64,000 nucleotides of DNA from Haemonchus contortus (taxonomy: Eukaryota > Nematoda > Chromadorea > Rhabditida > Trichostrongylidae): positions 1,753,084-1,817,083 of the forward strand of contig LS997562.1 of assembly GCA_000469685.2 (NCBI GenBank), given 5' to 3'. Within the stretch, counting starts at the first letter, position 1; the number at the start of each line of letters is the position of its first letter. Positions 1-13,641 of the stretch are shown here, piece by piece. The notes below the pieces were generated by a model. The model searched no databases. It had not been told where the DNA came from and saw only the letters and a list, made by a program, of their open reading frames with translations. A program made the translations under genes and the position numbers.

Positions 1-320
1 TAACAATATGTCAAGCTAAAGTGATATTTTTCTCCGGAATAACCAAAAAATGAAGGTTATTAACAGCCTACGACCTTACTTGTGACTTTCCGTATTTTTT
101 CGAATTTTCATTTGTACAGACTAAACTTTTTACAACTTTTCCAACCCTGGTTGTACTTATACAAGGTAGACGCCTTAGTTTTTGGGCTCTGATTCGCTAA
201 TATCTTTTTGTTTGAGTCCGGAGCTTAAAAGCGATCGTGGATCAGCGAAACCCTCTTTTAACTTGCTAGGTGTTCTATAGGAAATAATGTTTCATCGTGA
301 GATCATTGTTGTTTATGCTC
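1..320. other. No recognised gene
   Basis: I see no coding exon, RNA gene or repeat with recognisable ends in this stretch. It lies downstream of the macin gene, which is read leftwards and stops at 321. Confidence 0.4.
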
Positions 321-2380
<2,060 letters not shown>

Positions 2381-2879
2381 TCCACCGAAAAGTTCTGTCC
2401 ATTTTCAGAATAGTGCAAAATACAATTTTCCTTACCGGCAATAGACTTTATCGAATAATATAGTTTAAATTATTTTTTGATGACTTTTTGCCAGCTTAGA
2501 GGCAAATTTTACATTCCATTTTTCAAATTACTTTCGTTAAAGTATTTCACCCGTAAAAAACGGAAAATTGAACCAACGTTTGTTTGTTACCTTCGCTGTT
2601 TTGGTTTTCTGCGCGGGGGGGGGGGGGGCGGTTTGGGGGGAAGTTCTTAATTGATTCCGGGAATTCTTTGTCCTTAAAGGAGCATATTACACGGCATCAT
2701 CATAAGGGAGTTAATGTTCTTCTTATTGAGCACAATTGGCCTCACGTGAATCAATTTCGTTTCAGTCACCTTTTTACTTCATTATGTTTATTCCAAGCAA
2801 TAAGAAGGGACAGACGAACATTTTTCAAGCAAATATTGGTTGTGTCATGGTGAAAACGGACAGAACATTTCGGTGAATC
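2381..2879. mobile_element. Short inverted-repeat (MITE-like) element
   Basis: The left end reads TCCACCGAAAAGTTCTGTCC and the reverse complement of the right end reads TTCACCGAAATGTTCTGTCC, so about 30 bases match as a terminal inverted repeat. The interior holds a 14-base G run at 2615-2628 and no credible transposase. I could not define a target-site duplication. Confidence 0.5.
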
Positions 2880-4077
2880 TAATATTTGCCATTTTAGGTA
2901 ATCACTCATCAGGACGATCCAATTGCACCAGTTCACTATTTGAAATTATCAAAATTAAGGCTTGTAGATAAGTGAAATGTAAAAAGTTAAGTGTTTTCAT
3001 GTTGTTATGAGCATTTCGAAGAAATGTTGTTGTTTTTATTTATCTTTCTGGAGCGCAAACCATGAAGGTCCGAGATCCGTACGTCAGCGGTTATGATTAA
3101 TGATTATAATGATATAATAATGATGTATAATGATTTATGATTTATGTTATAATGATTTCACCCTCCTGCACGAGTCTGGTACAAGTTAACCGACGTAGAA
3201 AGGGCAGAAAGCCCGAGCTTGTATTGACTCTAACAGAAATCGGTTCCGGGATCGCGTGATCGTGCCTTACTCGGCGCTACATCACCTTCACCCTTTACAA
3301 AAAACTAACCATATAATATTATTCCTACGCAGATTTTCTTCCGTTATATTAGTAGGTAGCGAACCAGGGATAGTTTTTTAGGAGGACGAATTTATCCGGG
3401 AGTTAGGTAGATGGGCGAGAGATCGATTTTTTCTGGAGTATAGTTATTCCTCGAATCGTTGTCGCTCAAGTAATCGTGACTCAAACGGATTTTGGATTTT
3501 TATGTATGTTTCCGGGAAGGAAGTTGTTAACGATATTTTTTTGTTAACTATGTTACTGATTTGATCATTTGCTACATATTATGTTACTGATTTCTTTTTT
3601 TTGTATTGTTTACCCTTCTCTAGATAACCAAAACCTTTCTGTTTTGATTTAAAAGCACTTTGCAATTCTCCAAAAAATTTTGTATACGACTTCGTTTCTA
3701 TGTGTAGTCAAAGGTGGGCAAATTGCCCGTAAATTGGTTTGACACAGAGACAGCGCTGCTGTCATCCGCTGTTCCTTCAGATCCAACCTCTTCTAGGATG
3801 GAACATTCTTTCACTATTCCATAGCTATCATTGATAGCAGTACTCTCTAAAAAAGAGACAAACGTCCGCAAGCATAACACCCTTATCAAGCTAGGCAGCT
3901 TTGTTTGAGAGCCTGGACCACTCAGAGTAGATGTCAAGTGCATGGTGCATACCAGGGAATGAGACCAGCTCTGGGAACTCAATTTTTTTTTGTCTCTCAA
4001 GTAATTATTCGGACAGACGCTGACCGAATAGACTTCATTCTTATTAAAGAAAGCAACAAAGTTGAGGGGAGACGGGC
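2880..4077. other. Gene-poor stretch with an AT-rich simple repeat
   Basis: Bases about 3093-3160 are an irregular repeat of ATGATTA/TAATGAT type. Several open frames cross 3.7-4.1 kb, but none has a domain, signal peptide or convincing splice context. Confidence 0.4.
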
Positions 4078-4079
4078 GT

Positions 4080-4316
4080 TAGGAACGATTTTGGGTAATC
4101 GATTCGCCGCACGCGGCTGTCGCGGACCACTCATTCGCCGTTATTACAGCTCTAGCGTTCTTCATACAGCTCAGTCGATATGCGATCATTATTTTATGCA
4201 TAATTCTACTATTGGTACTTTTGTTCTCGTATTTCTTACCTACATACTGGTGCACCCTGCTACATTCCTTCGCGCGCGACGCCCCCTCACCGAGACGCGA
4301 CTATTTCGTTCCTAAC
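4080..4316. mobile_element. Small TIR element (MITE candidate)
   Basis: The ends are GTTAGGAACGA and TCGTTCCTAAC, an exact 11-bp inverted repeat about 237 bp apart. The sub-terminal parts are rich in CGCG-type motifs. No reading frame of interest. No target duplication was identified with confidence. Confidence 0.45.
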
Positions 4317-4544
4317 GAACCGCACCCCAAAGTTTAGTATTACTAACCATAAGAAAACTTATGAGTACTCATAGAGGAGCTAGCAATGGTTTCAAAAACG
4401 ACAGATGGTCCATTTTCTCTGGCTCGCCCTAAAATTCGAAATTTCTGCCCAAGTATGTGTGGATTCCATTTCCTTGACCAGAAGCCTTTATCTTATGAAT
4501 CTTCTCAAGATAAAAGTTCCATCCTTGTTAACCATGTCTTCCTC

Positions 4545-4705
4545 TCCCATGGAGTTTGATTGTGCTAGCTTCTTCTGTTAGGACAAAAGCACCGATTTGT
4601 ACACTGGCTGGCCACTGCTGGTCATTTTATAGGCAGTTGCGCATTGAAATAGGCCACTACGATTACGAACGGAGGAAGGAAGCCAAAAGGAGCCCTATAC
4701 AGCCT
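4545..4705 (+). repeat. 5'-truncated copy of the tRNA-derived SINE
   Basis: Contains the body motif GACAAAAGCACCGATTTGTA, then CTGGCTGGCCACTG, then CCACTACGATTACGAACGGA. These match in order the body and tail of the fuller copies at 7068 and 20800. The tRNA-like head is missing. Confidence 0.5.
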
Positions 4706-4975
4706 ACTCGTCGGAACAATCTACAGTTGGACTCTGTAGCAGTGTTTTTTGTACATGATACTTAACACAAATGTTTTTTGAGCACTATTTATTCGAAAAA
4801 TCATTAGAAAAACTTTTTCAACCCCCTAAGGTTGGCGAATTATTAGCAGAACTTCGGACTCGGCATGATTCGAACAGCGCATTCCTTTACCGAGACCACG
4901 TTCGCCTTTGAAATAAATTCGAAAAAAAATTGAAATAACAGAAGTCAACAAAGCATCGAGTCACAAAATTTCGAA

Positions 4976-7900
4976 TCATTCCGAGTCTGAGTACATGTAT
5001 CGGGTGGCGACTCCCGGTGGTCTTTCTTCTGTAATGTTGGTGTCATGGAAATTCGGGAATTGGTCCAGCACTTGCTGTACACAACGTAGGTTGCGGTCAA
5101 TATTTTGACAATTCAGCGAATTTGACTGAAAATGGAAGTGAATTTGGAAAAACATCAAAACCTAGCTGAATAAGATTCTAAATTACCAAATCAAGGCTAT
5201 TTGCACGTTTGAGCTCTTCAGCAATGAATCTGATTTTGGCTGGACCCTTTTGATACCACTTGTCTAACTCTTTGGCTGCACGTTCTAAACCATCTACCAT
5301 TTGAAAGACGTCCACAAGTCGGGTTTTCTTGATTTTCGCCAACGAATCTTCGGGATCCTGTAAAGAATCAATTGCTTACTTCCAATATTTTCGCGTAACT
5401 GGAGGTGGTGTAGTGGCAAGTATCGCACTGTCACCCGTGCATTGTCCGAGGATCGAATCTCATATCGGTGCTCGCGGAGGGTAACCAAGTTTTTCATCTA
5501 CATGGGGGTTTTTAAGTGTTACTAGACTCGTCTGATAGGACAAAAAAACGCATCGGCTAGCCTCCCCATATCATTGTATAGTTCACATATGCATTCGTAA
5601 AGTCACTACAATTTAGTTGGAAGTTGAGTTCGTGGCGCATCCCGAGAGGATCGATTATCATTATGGGACTCTATGACTTAATTTACATGAAAAGCGATAT
5701 AATCTGAAAGCAACTTGGTTACTTCGGTTCAGATGTACTGGACTTGGACGGATGTTGGTCGGGGTGAAATGGTTATGTCAGTCTCCTCACCTTTTTGCTC
5801 CCTGTGGTCCATTTAGCTACGAGGCTTGCGAACTTGTGAGTCGCCGTTAGAATATCCTTTATCTCCTTCTCAGATGTCTTCTGAAATCTTCATTCTTTTT
5901 CTCCATTAAAGTCAGTAGGTGATGATCTGGGTGGGACCTCATGGGAAACATTTGTCGCTGCTCTGCTGAGGAGAGGGTGTTTTAAGGTCAGATGTCCCTT
6001 CGCATAAGTTCATATCAGCTTCTGCTTTATGAGTGTATATAACCCGCTCGGGGAGTTTTATTGGTAAGACAATTGACTGAGGGGCATGGGAATGAAGGTT
6101 TGTATTCCTGACCCTTTACAAAACAGCTTTTCACCTTCCAATGGTTAGTAACAGCCCTCTTTCAACCTTTATTAGTACCGGAAATGATTTTTCAGTACAA
6201 GTTCCGCAAGGGGAATTCACTTCTAACTTTCTGGGCCTCGGATGGAAAGAGTAAGATGCTAGTCAAATCAGAATGTTTTTCCACGGAAGAATTTCAGAGA
6301 AAAACGATGTAAATCAATACCACTCGAGGGGAGTCCGAAAATTGGAAGTTCCTGGATTCCTTTTCTTCGGAACTTTCGTCCGACCAGTCCTCAGGTACCT
6401 GAGAAAGTGGATGGATTAGTTTGTATCAGTTTTCTCCTGCCTAACCAACAAAGTAAAATTTAGGAAAATAGATTTTTTGGATCAGACCTAGTGGATTTGA
6501 ATAACAAGAAAGACAAGCAACAAAAAGATAGCCTCTTTACCTTTTCCCTCTCTGTTGTCAATTCAGCTCCAGGGCTCGAAAAATTGTGAAACGTGGACAT
6601 GAAATCTCTCACGCTCAACTGTCTCTCCCTCTCCTAAAATCCAGTAGGAAGTTAAAAGCATGGCATATCGAAATATTTCTCAAATATTCCTCAGCTGACA
6701 GTCCCGCTTCTTTCATATGGGCTTGAATATACATAGAACATAGCACTCGCATGTACTGATTTTTGACTCACATATTCTTACGAAAAAGTTTTTTCAAATA
6801 TGGCTTTGCAGACTACAATTTTTACGGGATTGCTCAACGTGGTTCGTTCTTAAAATTCGAAGTTACGGCACTAAAGAAATGGCCGCTGTAACCCTGTAAA
6901 GGCTGCATTTCAAATAGCAATCCCCGTCTGTGGGGTCAACTTCTGGGTGGAGGGCCAATTTCAGGTGTGTACGTAGGGAGTGATAATGTACGTGTACGTA
7001 TGGTGAATTGAATAAAACCTCTAAAATTCCCTATTCATTCTTAAATTTTATGGTTGTTTCCCTGAAGGCGGAGGCGGTGTAGTGGCAAGTGGTGCACTTC
7101 ACATACGCATTGTCACGGGTTTGAATCCCGGATTGACGACTGCCTGGTAACCAAACCTTCCATCGCTCCGGGGTACCGGTTAATCGGTACCAGACCCGTC
7201 TGGGAGGATGAAAGCACTGATTTGTACATCGGCTAGACACCGCAAGTCATTGTATCGGACCCATACGCATTCAATATGCCACTACGATTCTGAATGGAGG
7301 TCGAGTGCGGGGACGCATCCCTCAGACGTGATTAATTAATGCTCCAAGGCATTATCCTTTTATGCTGGTTATTCCTCCTCATCTCCTGCTGAAATCATAA
7401 ATAAATTTTTGAGTAAAGATTTCCCCACAGAAGGAGAGCTACTCGTTAAGGCGATGGACTGACAGGAGTGGGATGAGGGCTTGAATCCCTGTGCTGAGTC
7501 CTTTCCTCTTCTTCATGGAAGTATACTTTTTGGGAAAATGGCCTTCATCGAAGCTTTCGATGACCCCGGAAAATATGCGCCTCTATCGAAACTTTGATCC
7601 CGCTACAATGACAGAGAGTGAAATGCCTCATCTAAGCAGATAGCCTTGTGACGGAAGAATTTTCGGATCATGATCTAAACTCGGGTCTGGGTAGTGCGCA
7701 CTGAGTTTGTGTTTAGATCAAAAAGGCACCTACTTTGGCCCGCCCGGGAACGACTTCGGTCGGTTGCGTTATCCAGACTGACCTGCACTTCTATGGCTGT
7801 CATTCAGTATTAAGTTAAGCGCGACTCCTTTTTATCTTTCCTTTTTTGCAGCTATTATACTAATTTAGCGTTTGTTTGTTTGTTTGTTTTCGTCTAAACG

Positions 7901-8296
7901 TGCTTGTCCAAACTAACACCTTCTGCCTTGTTGTAGCGCAATATTGAGTGCAGAAATGAATAAATAAATCGCATGTACCATTTGAAGAAAGTCCCCAGGT
8001 AAATAGTATCTGAAATCCTTTCGTTTTCTTTGCTTAACGCGAACACTTCCACCGGATCTGTCTTCAGGTATCTGAAAAGGAAAACAAATGTTTGACAACT
8101 AAATGGAATCTGAGCAATTTAGTGTCTCTATCTGAAGAAACGCAGTAGAACTAATTAAATATAGTGAGCAAGAAGACAGCTTCAGCCTGCTTACCGTTTC
8201 CCTTTTTGTAGTCAGCATTGGTGCAGAATTCAGAGAATTGCTCATTGCAGCAACGAAATCGGTTGGGTTCAACGGCATTGGCATCTCGGACATTCT
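4976..8296 (-). CDS. Uncharacterised seven-exon gene with a duplicated exon pair
   Basis: Exons, read leftwards: 8296-8195, 8071-7979, 6633-6541, 6398-6321, 5880-5791, 5357-5187 and 5125-4976. All introns are phase 0 with GT..AG ends, and the joined frame stays open to the TGA at 4976-4978, giving about 257 residues from the ATG at 8293. Exons 1 and 3 resemble each other: DFVAAMSNSLNSAP..LTTKRET against DFMSTFHNFSSPG..LTTEREK. Exons 2 and 4 both begin (I/V)PED.S, so a two-exon module appears duplicated. The last three exons are charged and probably helical (for example LERAAKELDKWYQKGPAKI), ending with two cysteines (LNCQN, LRCVQ). I recognise no family, and no signal peptide is visible unless a further 5' exon exists. 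A SINE (7068) lies in intron 2 and another (about 5399-5660) in intron 5. It could also be two tandem relatives rather than one gene. Confidence 0.55.
5399..5660 (+). repeat. tRNA-derived SINE copy (diverged)
   Basis: Begins GGAGGTGGTGTAGTGGCAAG, an A-box-like segment, with a B-box-like GGATCGAATCT about 50 bases on. It continues with GACTCGTCTGATAGGACAAA and the tail GCATTCGTAAAGTCACTAC. Lies in the intron between exons 5 and 6 of the uncharacterised minus-strand gene. Confidence 0.6.
7068..7340 (+). repeat. tRNA-derived SINE, best-preserved copy
   Basis: The head has an A-box-like TAGTGGCAAGTGG (7080-7092) and a B-box-like GGGTTTGAATCCC (7117-7129), the spacing of an RNA polymerase III internal promoter. 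The body includes GACCCGTCTGGGAGGATGAA and ACATCGGCTAGACACCGC; the tail has GCCACTACGATTCTGAATGG and a GCGCATCCC-like end near ATTAATTAAT. Related copies occur at 5399, 14085, 20800, 22262, 24237 and 38230, with tail fragments elsewhere. Confidence 0.7.
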
Positions 8297-8299
8297 CTG

Positions 8300-11200
8300 A
8301 AATTCTAAGTAGGCAATAGGTATACTAATCCGGGTGGGGTTGTTAAGAGGATCATTTGGGTAGCTGCTTCAAGACAGTGTCCACGAGATTTTTATTGGAA
8401 AAATTACATACTAGAAAGAAATAAGATCAATTAGAGAGAAGTAAAGGCTCCTTGTCAAAAAGGAGCACGACCACACTGAACGTGGGAATTGGAATGATAC
8501 AGTCTACCTCAGAGGTCTGATACCTCGAAAGTCCGCCCCACAACAGCCCTGCCATATGTGACCCCTGGATAAAGATTCAATGCCTGATCGTAAGCCAAAT
8601 CAGCTCTAGCTCTGATCAGCTTATGGTCAGAGCAGGTAGCGTGCTGACAAAATCTATCGGTCTATCATCTGACAAACGTCAGATGACCATGTGTAAAGCA
8701 GCCTTTTCAAAGGGAGCACTGTTCGAATCCAAAATTCATCAGCGACTGCGTAGCATGTCACATCAAGATATTCAAAGAGTTTTTTCCTCACACTTTACTT
8801 TCCCTGGTAATAATTTTCAAGCTCCTTTTCCGTGTAAAAGAATTGAAATTTAACTATGTGAACTGTATTTTTTAGAGTATTGATTGGATGGATTTTTATT
8901 TTAGGCGCCTCACGAAAATGAAGAAATGTACTTTGTCAGTATAAGTATGTCAGGAGGTTTCATTTCAAATTACAATCGGATTCCGAACCCCTCTCCCCGC
9001 CTACGATACCTAAATTTCAGCTGGGGCTAGAGAGCTCCTCCCTTCAGGTGTATTTCAAGTAGTATATCTATGGGCAGTGGTAGTGTTTGAAGGGTGTAAA
9101 GCTCGAAAATTTGGAAAATTTGATGAGATTTTGTTTCTCATCGAAATTCTTTCATGTCATTTCTTTTCGTCTTCTCTAATCGAATTTTGAGTGAAAACTT
9201 CGTCCTCCTCCTCGTCCTCCCCCCCCCCCCCCCCCTCCTCGCCTCGTCCTTCTCCGTTTTTGAAACGAATAAGGGCCCAAGCCTTCGAAGTCGAAATATT
9301 TTATAGAGCTGCTCCACCTTGTCCTCCATAGGATAGGCTGGGTTCGAGTCACAGCTGAGGTGAAAGTTTTATTCAAAAACTTAGGATTTCTATAAATTTG
9401 TGAAAGTCATACACCACAATCCAGTTTTTTCTTGTGGAGCCTCAACCATGGGTGTCACTCTCCCATCTAAAGCAAGTTAAGGCGTAGGTTGAGGGTGGAA
9501 CATTTTGCCAATAAATCAACATCTCTAAAGCTGTCTAGCTTGGGTATTTGTTGTAGTGCGTCCAATTAATCTTGAAGCGCTATCGCCTTTATGTCAGGCT
9601 CGGATTGCGGTATATCATTGCATTGTAAGGGCCATTCAGAGAACCTTACCCAAATAATTTGATGGTGATCTATTCCCATGTGATGAAGTTTTTGAAGAGC
9701 TCCACACATCGCGCCTGACTACGGTAAGGGGGTTCCCAGATGGGAGAAGTGATTATTTCAATAAAAAGGGATCTCAAGCTTCAGTAAAGAGGAGTGTTTT
9801 CCCAAGATAAGACGTGTACCGCCATACTAGTTAGTTTTCGAACGCCAATCTCTAATCCACAATCACCATCGTCGCCGAAACGATACTGGGAATAAAGTCA
9901 CAGTTCTGTATTCCCTGGCCCACCGGACTATAGCCCTCTGTCTAGACTATAGAAGTGAAGCTCATGAGCTGTGTGTAGGTAGAAATCGGGTGTTTTTCAA
10001 AGTTATCGCTCTAATACCACATTTCTCGAAATTGTTACGTAACTTATCCTGGTTGATAACTCATTAGTATTAGAGTAAAGCACTCGACATTTTCCAATGT
10101 CTTTTATCTTGTGATTGATCCTACTCCCGCCGAAAATAAGTGGCATCGGCCGGTGAATGAAAGAGTTTGCAACTGATCATCGACTGCGTAATCTACTCGT
10201 CAAAAAATACTGTTGTTTGTTTGTTGAAGTAATTAGGTTACTATTAGTATACCCCACGAGAATGATCAAGAAAATGAAAAGAGCCGCCCAGTATTGTGTT
10301 ATGTTTATGTGTTATAGTGTTATTCCATTCCGAGCAAATATTACGTCATTCCACTTTATTGGATTGCAAGTTAATTTCTGCTTTGCATGAGAAAATCGGG
10401 ATAGAACGTCTTCTGAAAAACCTTTTCGACGAACAGCAAAGTCACAGTTTGCGAGAAAAAACTTCAAGGCTTCCCCATTGAAAGGAATCGATGACTTGTG
10501 AAAAGGCGTCGTGGTGCATCGTCACGTCGGAAAAAGCTTAGACACTAAACTCCAAAACTGCTGGACACTGGTGTGCTAAGGGCTTCAAAGCCGGTCAAGG
10601 GTAAGGCCGGCCCGCTGCGGCTTAATATGTACACTCGTCAGAGGACGTGCTTAACAGCCTTATAGATGCTGTTATCATTCAAAATGGAGCATGTTCACTG
10701 TAAATATAGTCAGCTGATATACGTCGATGATTAGTACATTTTGCACTATAGCAATTAAAAACTCGCCCAAGTAGCCTCCTGGGCAGTCATTATTCTAAAA
10801 CTGAGGCCGATTTCTTGTCAGAGCCACCGATGAGCTGTTCTTCATCAAATCAACATTTTTGCCTGTAATCTAGAACGAGCAAATACGGTTCATGTGAATT
10901 GTGCCTTTAATGTTGTGTGAGGGCTGCAGACGGTCATTATATGGCGTACATTTGTTTAGCAATCATTTTATGACGAAGCAATACGAGGGCATGTGCACGA
11001 ACCTGAGATCAGCACCATTTCTAAGCCTGTCGCTCTACCAGTTGCGCCACCGCTACAAATCTGTGAAAGTGACAGATATTCTTATCTGCTCGCCGTTATC
11101 CTTTTGTGACAGGGAGGAAGTGGCTCTGTAAGTTTGGTCCCAAAAACTTTTTGTAGTATTAGGAGGCAAATTGGGTATCAACTCTCGGATACTTATCCTT

Positions 11201-13275
11201 ATCTGGTAGCATTTATCCCGATTTGATTACCCATTGCCATCGAGATATCCTCCTTCCCTTGTCAATCAATAATTCTGTATACGAACACATTTTCTGGGAG
11301 CAAGTCTTATTCAGGAATACTTAAAAAGAAATAGGCAAGTGTCCTATGGCTTACCCGTTTTGGAGTTTCAGCCCAAATGACTCAGTCTCAGCTCCTGAAT
11401 CAAAGAACAAGCGAGAGCGGTTGTATTCAGTAATGATTACTTGATCCTTCGCTTTCATTTGAAAATAGAGCGGGTTCAAGAACAAATACAAATTTTTCTG
11501 ATCGAGGCCATGAAGAATCACCCTGGAAGACTATGGTACTACCTGTTCCAACTACTGCATCAGTATTTTTGCACATGGCATAGACTGTTTCCTCGTTTGA
11601 ACTGAAATGTCAGTATCACTGTCAGTATTCGGTCGATCTGGTGATCCACATTTCAGTTCAGTTTTTTATGTCAATCTTCACTCGAAGGACGTATGGGCTT
11701 TAAATATAATCATTCACTTCAACTCTTTTCCTTCTCTTTCCTTCTTTTCTCCTCATCTTATCCAATGAATTGGATCGGATGTCGAATTTACCGCGCTGGT
11801 TTGAGGAAATAGATGATTTACAGTTGATCGTCCACTGATGTTGGGCCTGTTGTTTGGTCGTAAATCAAATTTGGCAGAGGATTACATCAATAATTTACCA
11901 GACTCGGGTACTGCAGGATTACTCATCTTGCCTCGGGAGGATAGCAGAACTTCCTTTCACTCTGATTTCTTAAATTTCAACTACTTCACTGCTACTTTGA
12001 CAATTTTTCTAATTCCTTTTACGAGCTGTTTCCACTTATAATTTTTTTACAAGAGTTTTGAGTTTTCAGAGTAATTTTGACCATTTCAAAAGTTTTTTCA
12101 AGAGAGAAATGTTCAGAGACCGGAAGAATCACATCGCTACTATTGCCTGAATCAGCAAGTGGAAGGATGTGGAAGGAGAGAGTGTAAAGCTTCTTCAGGT
12201 ACGTTGAAACTGATAAAAAAGGATCGTTCTGCTGGGATTTATGAGTGTATCCGTGAACTTTCAAGAAATTCGTTCAGTCGATATCAAGTAGTGGTACAAA
12301 AACGAAAAATCAGTGATTAAAATAGCACCCGCCTCCAGCCACAGTGGTTTTTGATTGGTTAGATGGACGGGAACTATGCGATCTCTTCAAAAACTGTCCA
12401 CTTGGCTTTACTAATTCTTGAATTTTCGCTGGGAGCGTCGCGACACGACCGGTTGACACTTCGTCCCTCCCTGTATCAGCGAGATCTGGGTATTCTCAAA
12501 GAGGTACGAGCTGCCTTACCAGCTGGTTAGATATAGGGAGAAACTGAGAATTTCAAATACCAACTTCTGGATTTGTTACCCGAGCCGTTTCGTAATGAAA
12601 GTAGCCATCTTCTGATGTAGGGGCCCCAGAATCTTGGTGATCTAGGACCGTTAAATTGCCTGAATGCTGGACCAAGAACCTAACGGAGACTGCATCTGTG
12701 ACTGAAGACACGGCTTGGGGGTGGGGCATGGCTTGCCTAATCTCCTTCAGTGGGGGGTCAAGGTGGCTTCAGAGGCGACCCATGGTTTGGTCTCGTCGGA
12801 GAGCGGAACGGTGTCTGAGAATCGTGAACTGAAGATCTCCGTCCGGAATTGCTGAGTGGCCTAGAGGAAACGGGTATGTCTCTGTAGATTATATCTTATC
12901 TCGACCTTTCGCCGGGATGCCGTCCAAGTAGTAGAGTTCTCGGTGTGACAAAAAACGGAAAACTCGTCCAAACGTTTCTTTGCACAGCATAACGCCGCTG
13001 AAAATGTTTTGGATATAGGCAGAGTCTCATTTTTTGGGTTCTCTGCTGCTTTTGCTTGTGTTTTTTCCCTGCTAGGGTGCCATCCCTAGTTTGTCCTTTA
13101 TGTCGTACTTTTGATGAATAAAACTCGATTCTAAGATGGTTGACAGTTCCGTCTGACTGGTTTAGTACATTAAGGACGTCCGTATAGTTCTTACGGCTGC
13201 CTCATCGACGACGATCGGGTGGTATTAACGAATGGGCCTTGATGCATAGATGATTCATCTAATGGTAACCATTGC
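8300..13275. other. Long gene-poor interval
   Basis: No exon or recognisable transposon protein could be supported in this 5-kb stretch. It has a 17-base C run at 9219-9235, some SINE-like debris (around 8620-8740) and a tRNA-like segment near 11 kb. Open frames here are short and have no splice or domain support. Confidence 0.4.
10990..11062 (-). repeat. tRNA-like segment, probably a pseudogene or SINE head
   Basis: The minus strand reads GGTGGCGCAACTGGTAGAGC, a convincing A box and D arm. About 35 bases on is a GGTTCGTGCAC where a GGTTCGAATCC B box would be expected, and the T stem does not pair. I therefore do not call a functional tRNA. Confidence 0.35.
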
Positions 13276-13641
13276 TCATAACTCTTTCATTTCTCGGCAA
13301 CTGGAATCGAGGAGTTGGGTAGGAGAAGGCTGACTGTGAATGTGGTGATTTCCGCCAAACAAACAGTAAACTTCACTTGACGTTCTTGACGTTCGCTGAA
13401 GTTTGCTCTCTCCATTATCAGTGCGGTTAAAGCAGTGATTAACGGAGATACCACAGAAGTCCGTTCCAATCACCGTACCATTCACTTCTACCCTCGTGAT
13501 CTTTTCACATGATTCATTTTTCCGGTTTCCATTGGTGTCATCCTTCTCTGAGGTACAGTCTCTGGTTTCATCTGAATTGCGCCACGCTTCCCACTTCTCA
13601 GTGGAAATCTGTGAGTTTTTCAAAATGGATTCTGCCTTCAC
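13276..13641 (-). CDS. Hypothetical exon with cysteines and glycosylation sites
   Basis: A 121-residue open frame. It may really begin at the acceptor AAACTCACAG, giving a start of ISTEKWEAWRNSDETRDC. It has five regularly spaced cysteines in its first two thirds and N-glycosylation sequons (NES, NGT, NRT), as in an extracellular domain. No signal peptide, neighbouring exon or known family was recognised. It may be a chance frame. Confidence 0.25.
   Translation of the reverse strand: MKAESILKNSQISTEKWEAWRNSDETRDCTSEKDDTNGNRKNESCEKITRVEVNGTVIGTDFCGISVNHCFNRTDNGESKLQRTSRTSSEVYCLFGGNHHIHSQPSPTQLLDSSCREMKEL

Noticed and set aside
5294..5497. Minus-strand 67-residue frame
   Set aside because: It spans an intron and SINE sequence; the real exon (5187-5357) is in another frame with clean splice sites.
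7117..7129. B-box-like sites that suggested tRNA genes (also at 20860, 24460 and 38272)
   Set aside because: Each belongs to a SINE copy with a shared non-tRNA body and lacks paired acceptor and anticodon stems.
13287..13469. Alternative minus-strand frame starting MERTSVVSPL
   Set aside because: Overlaps the cysteine-containing frame at 13276-13641, which has the better composition; neither is strong.
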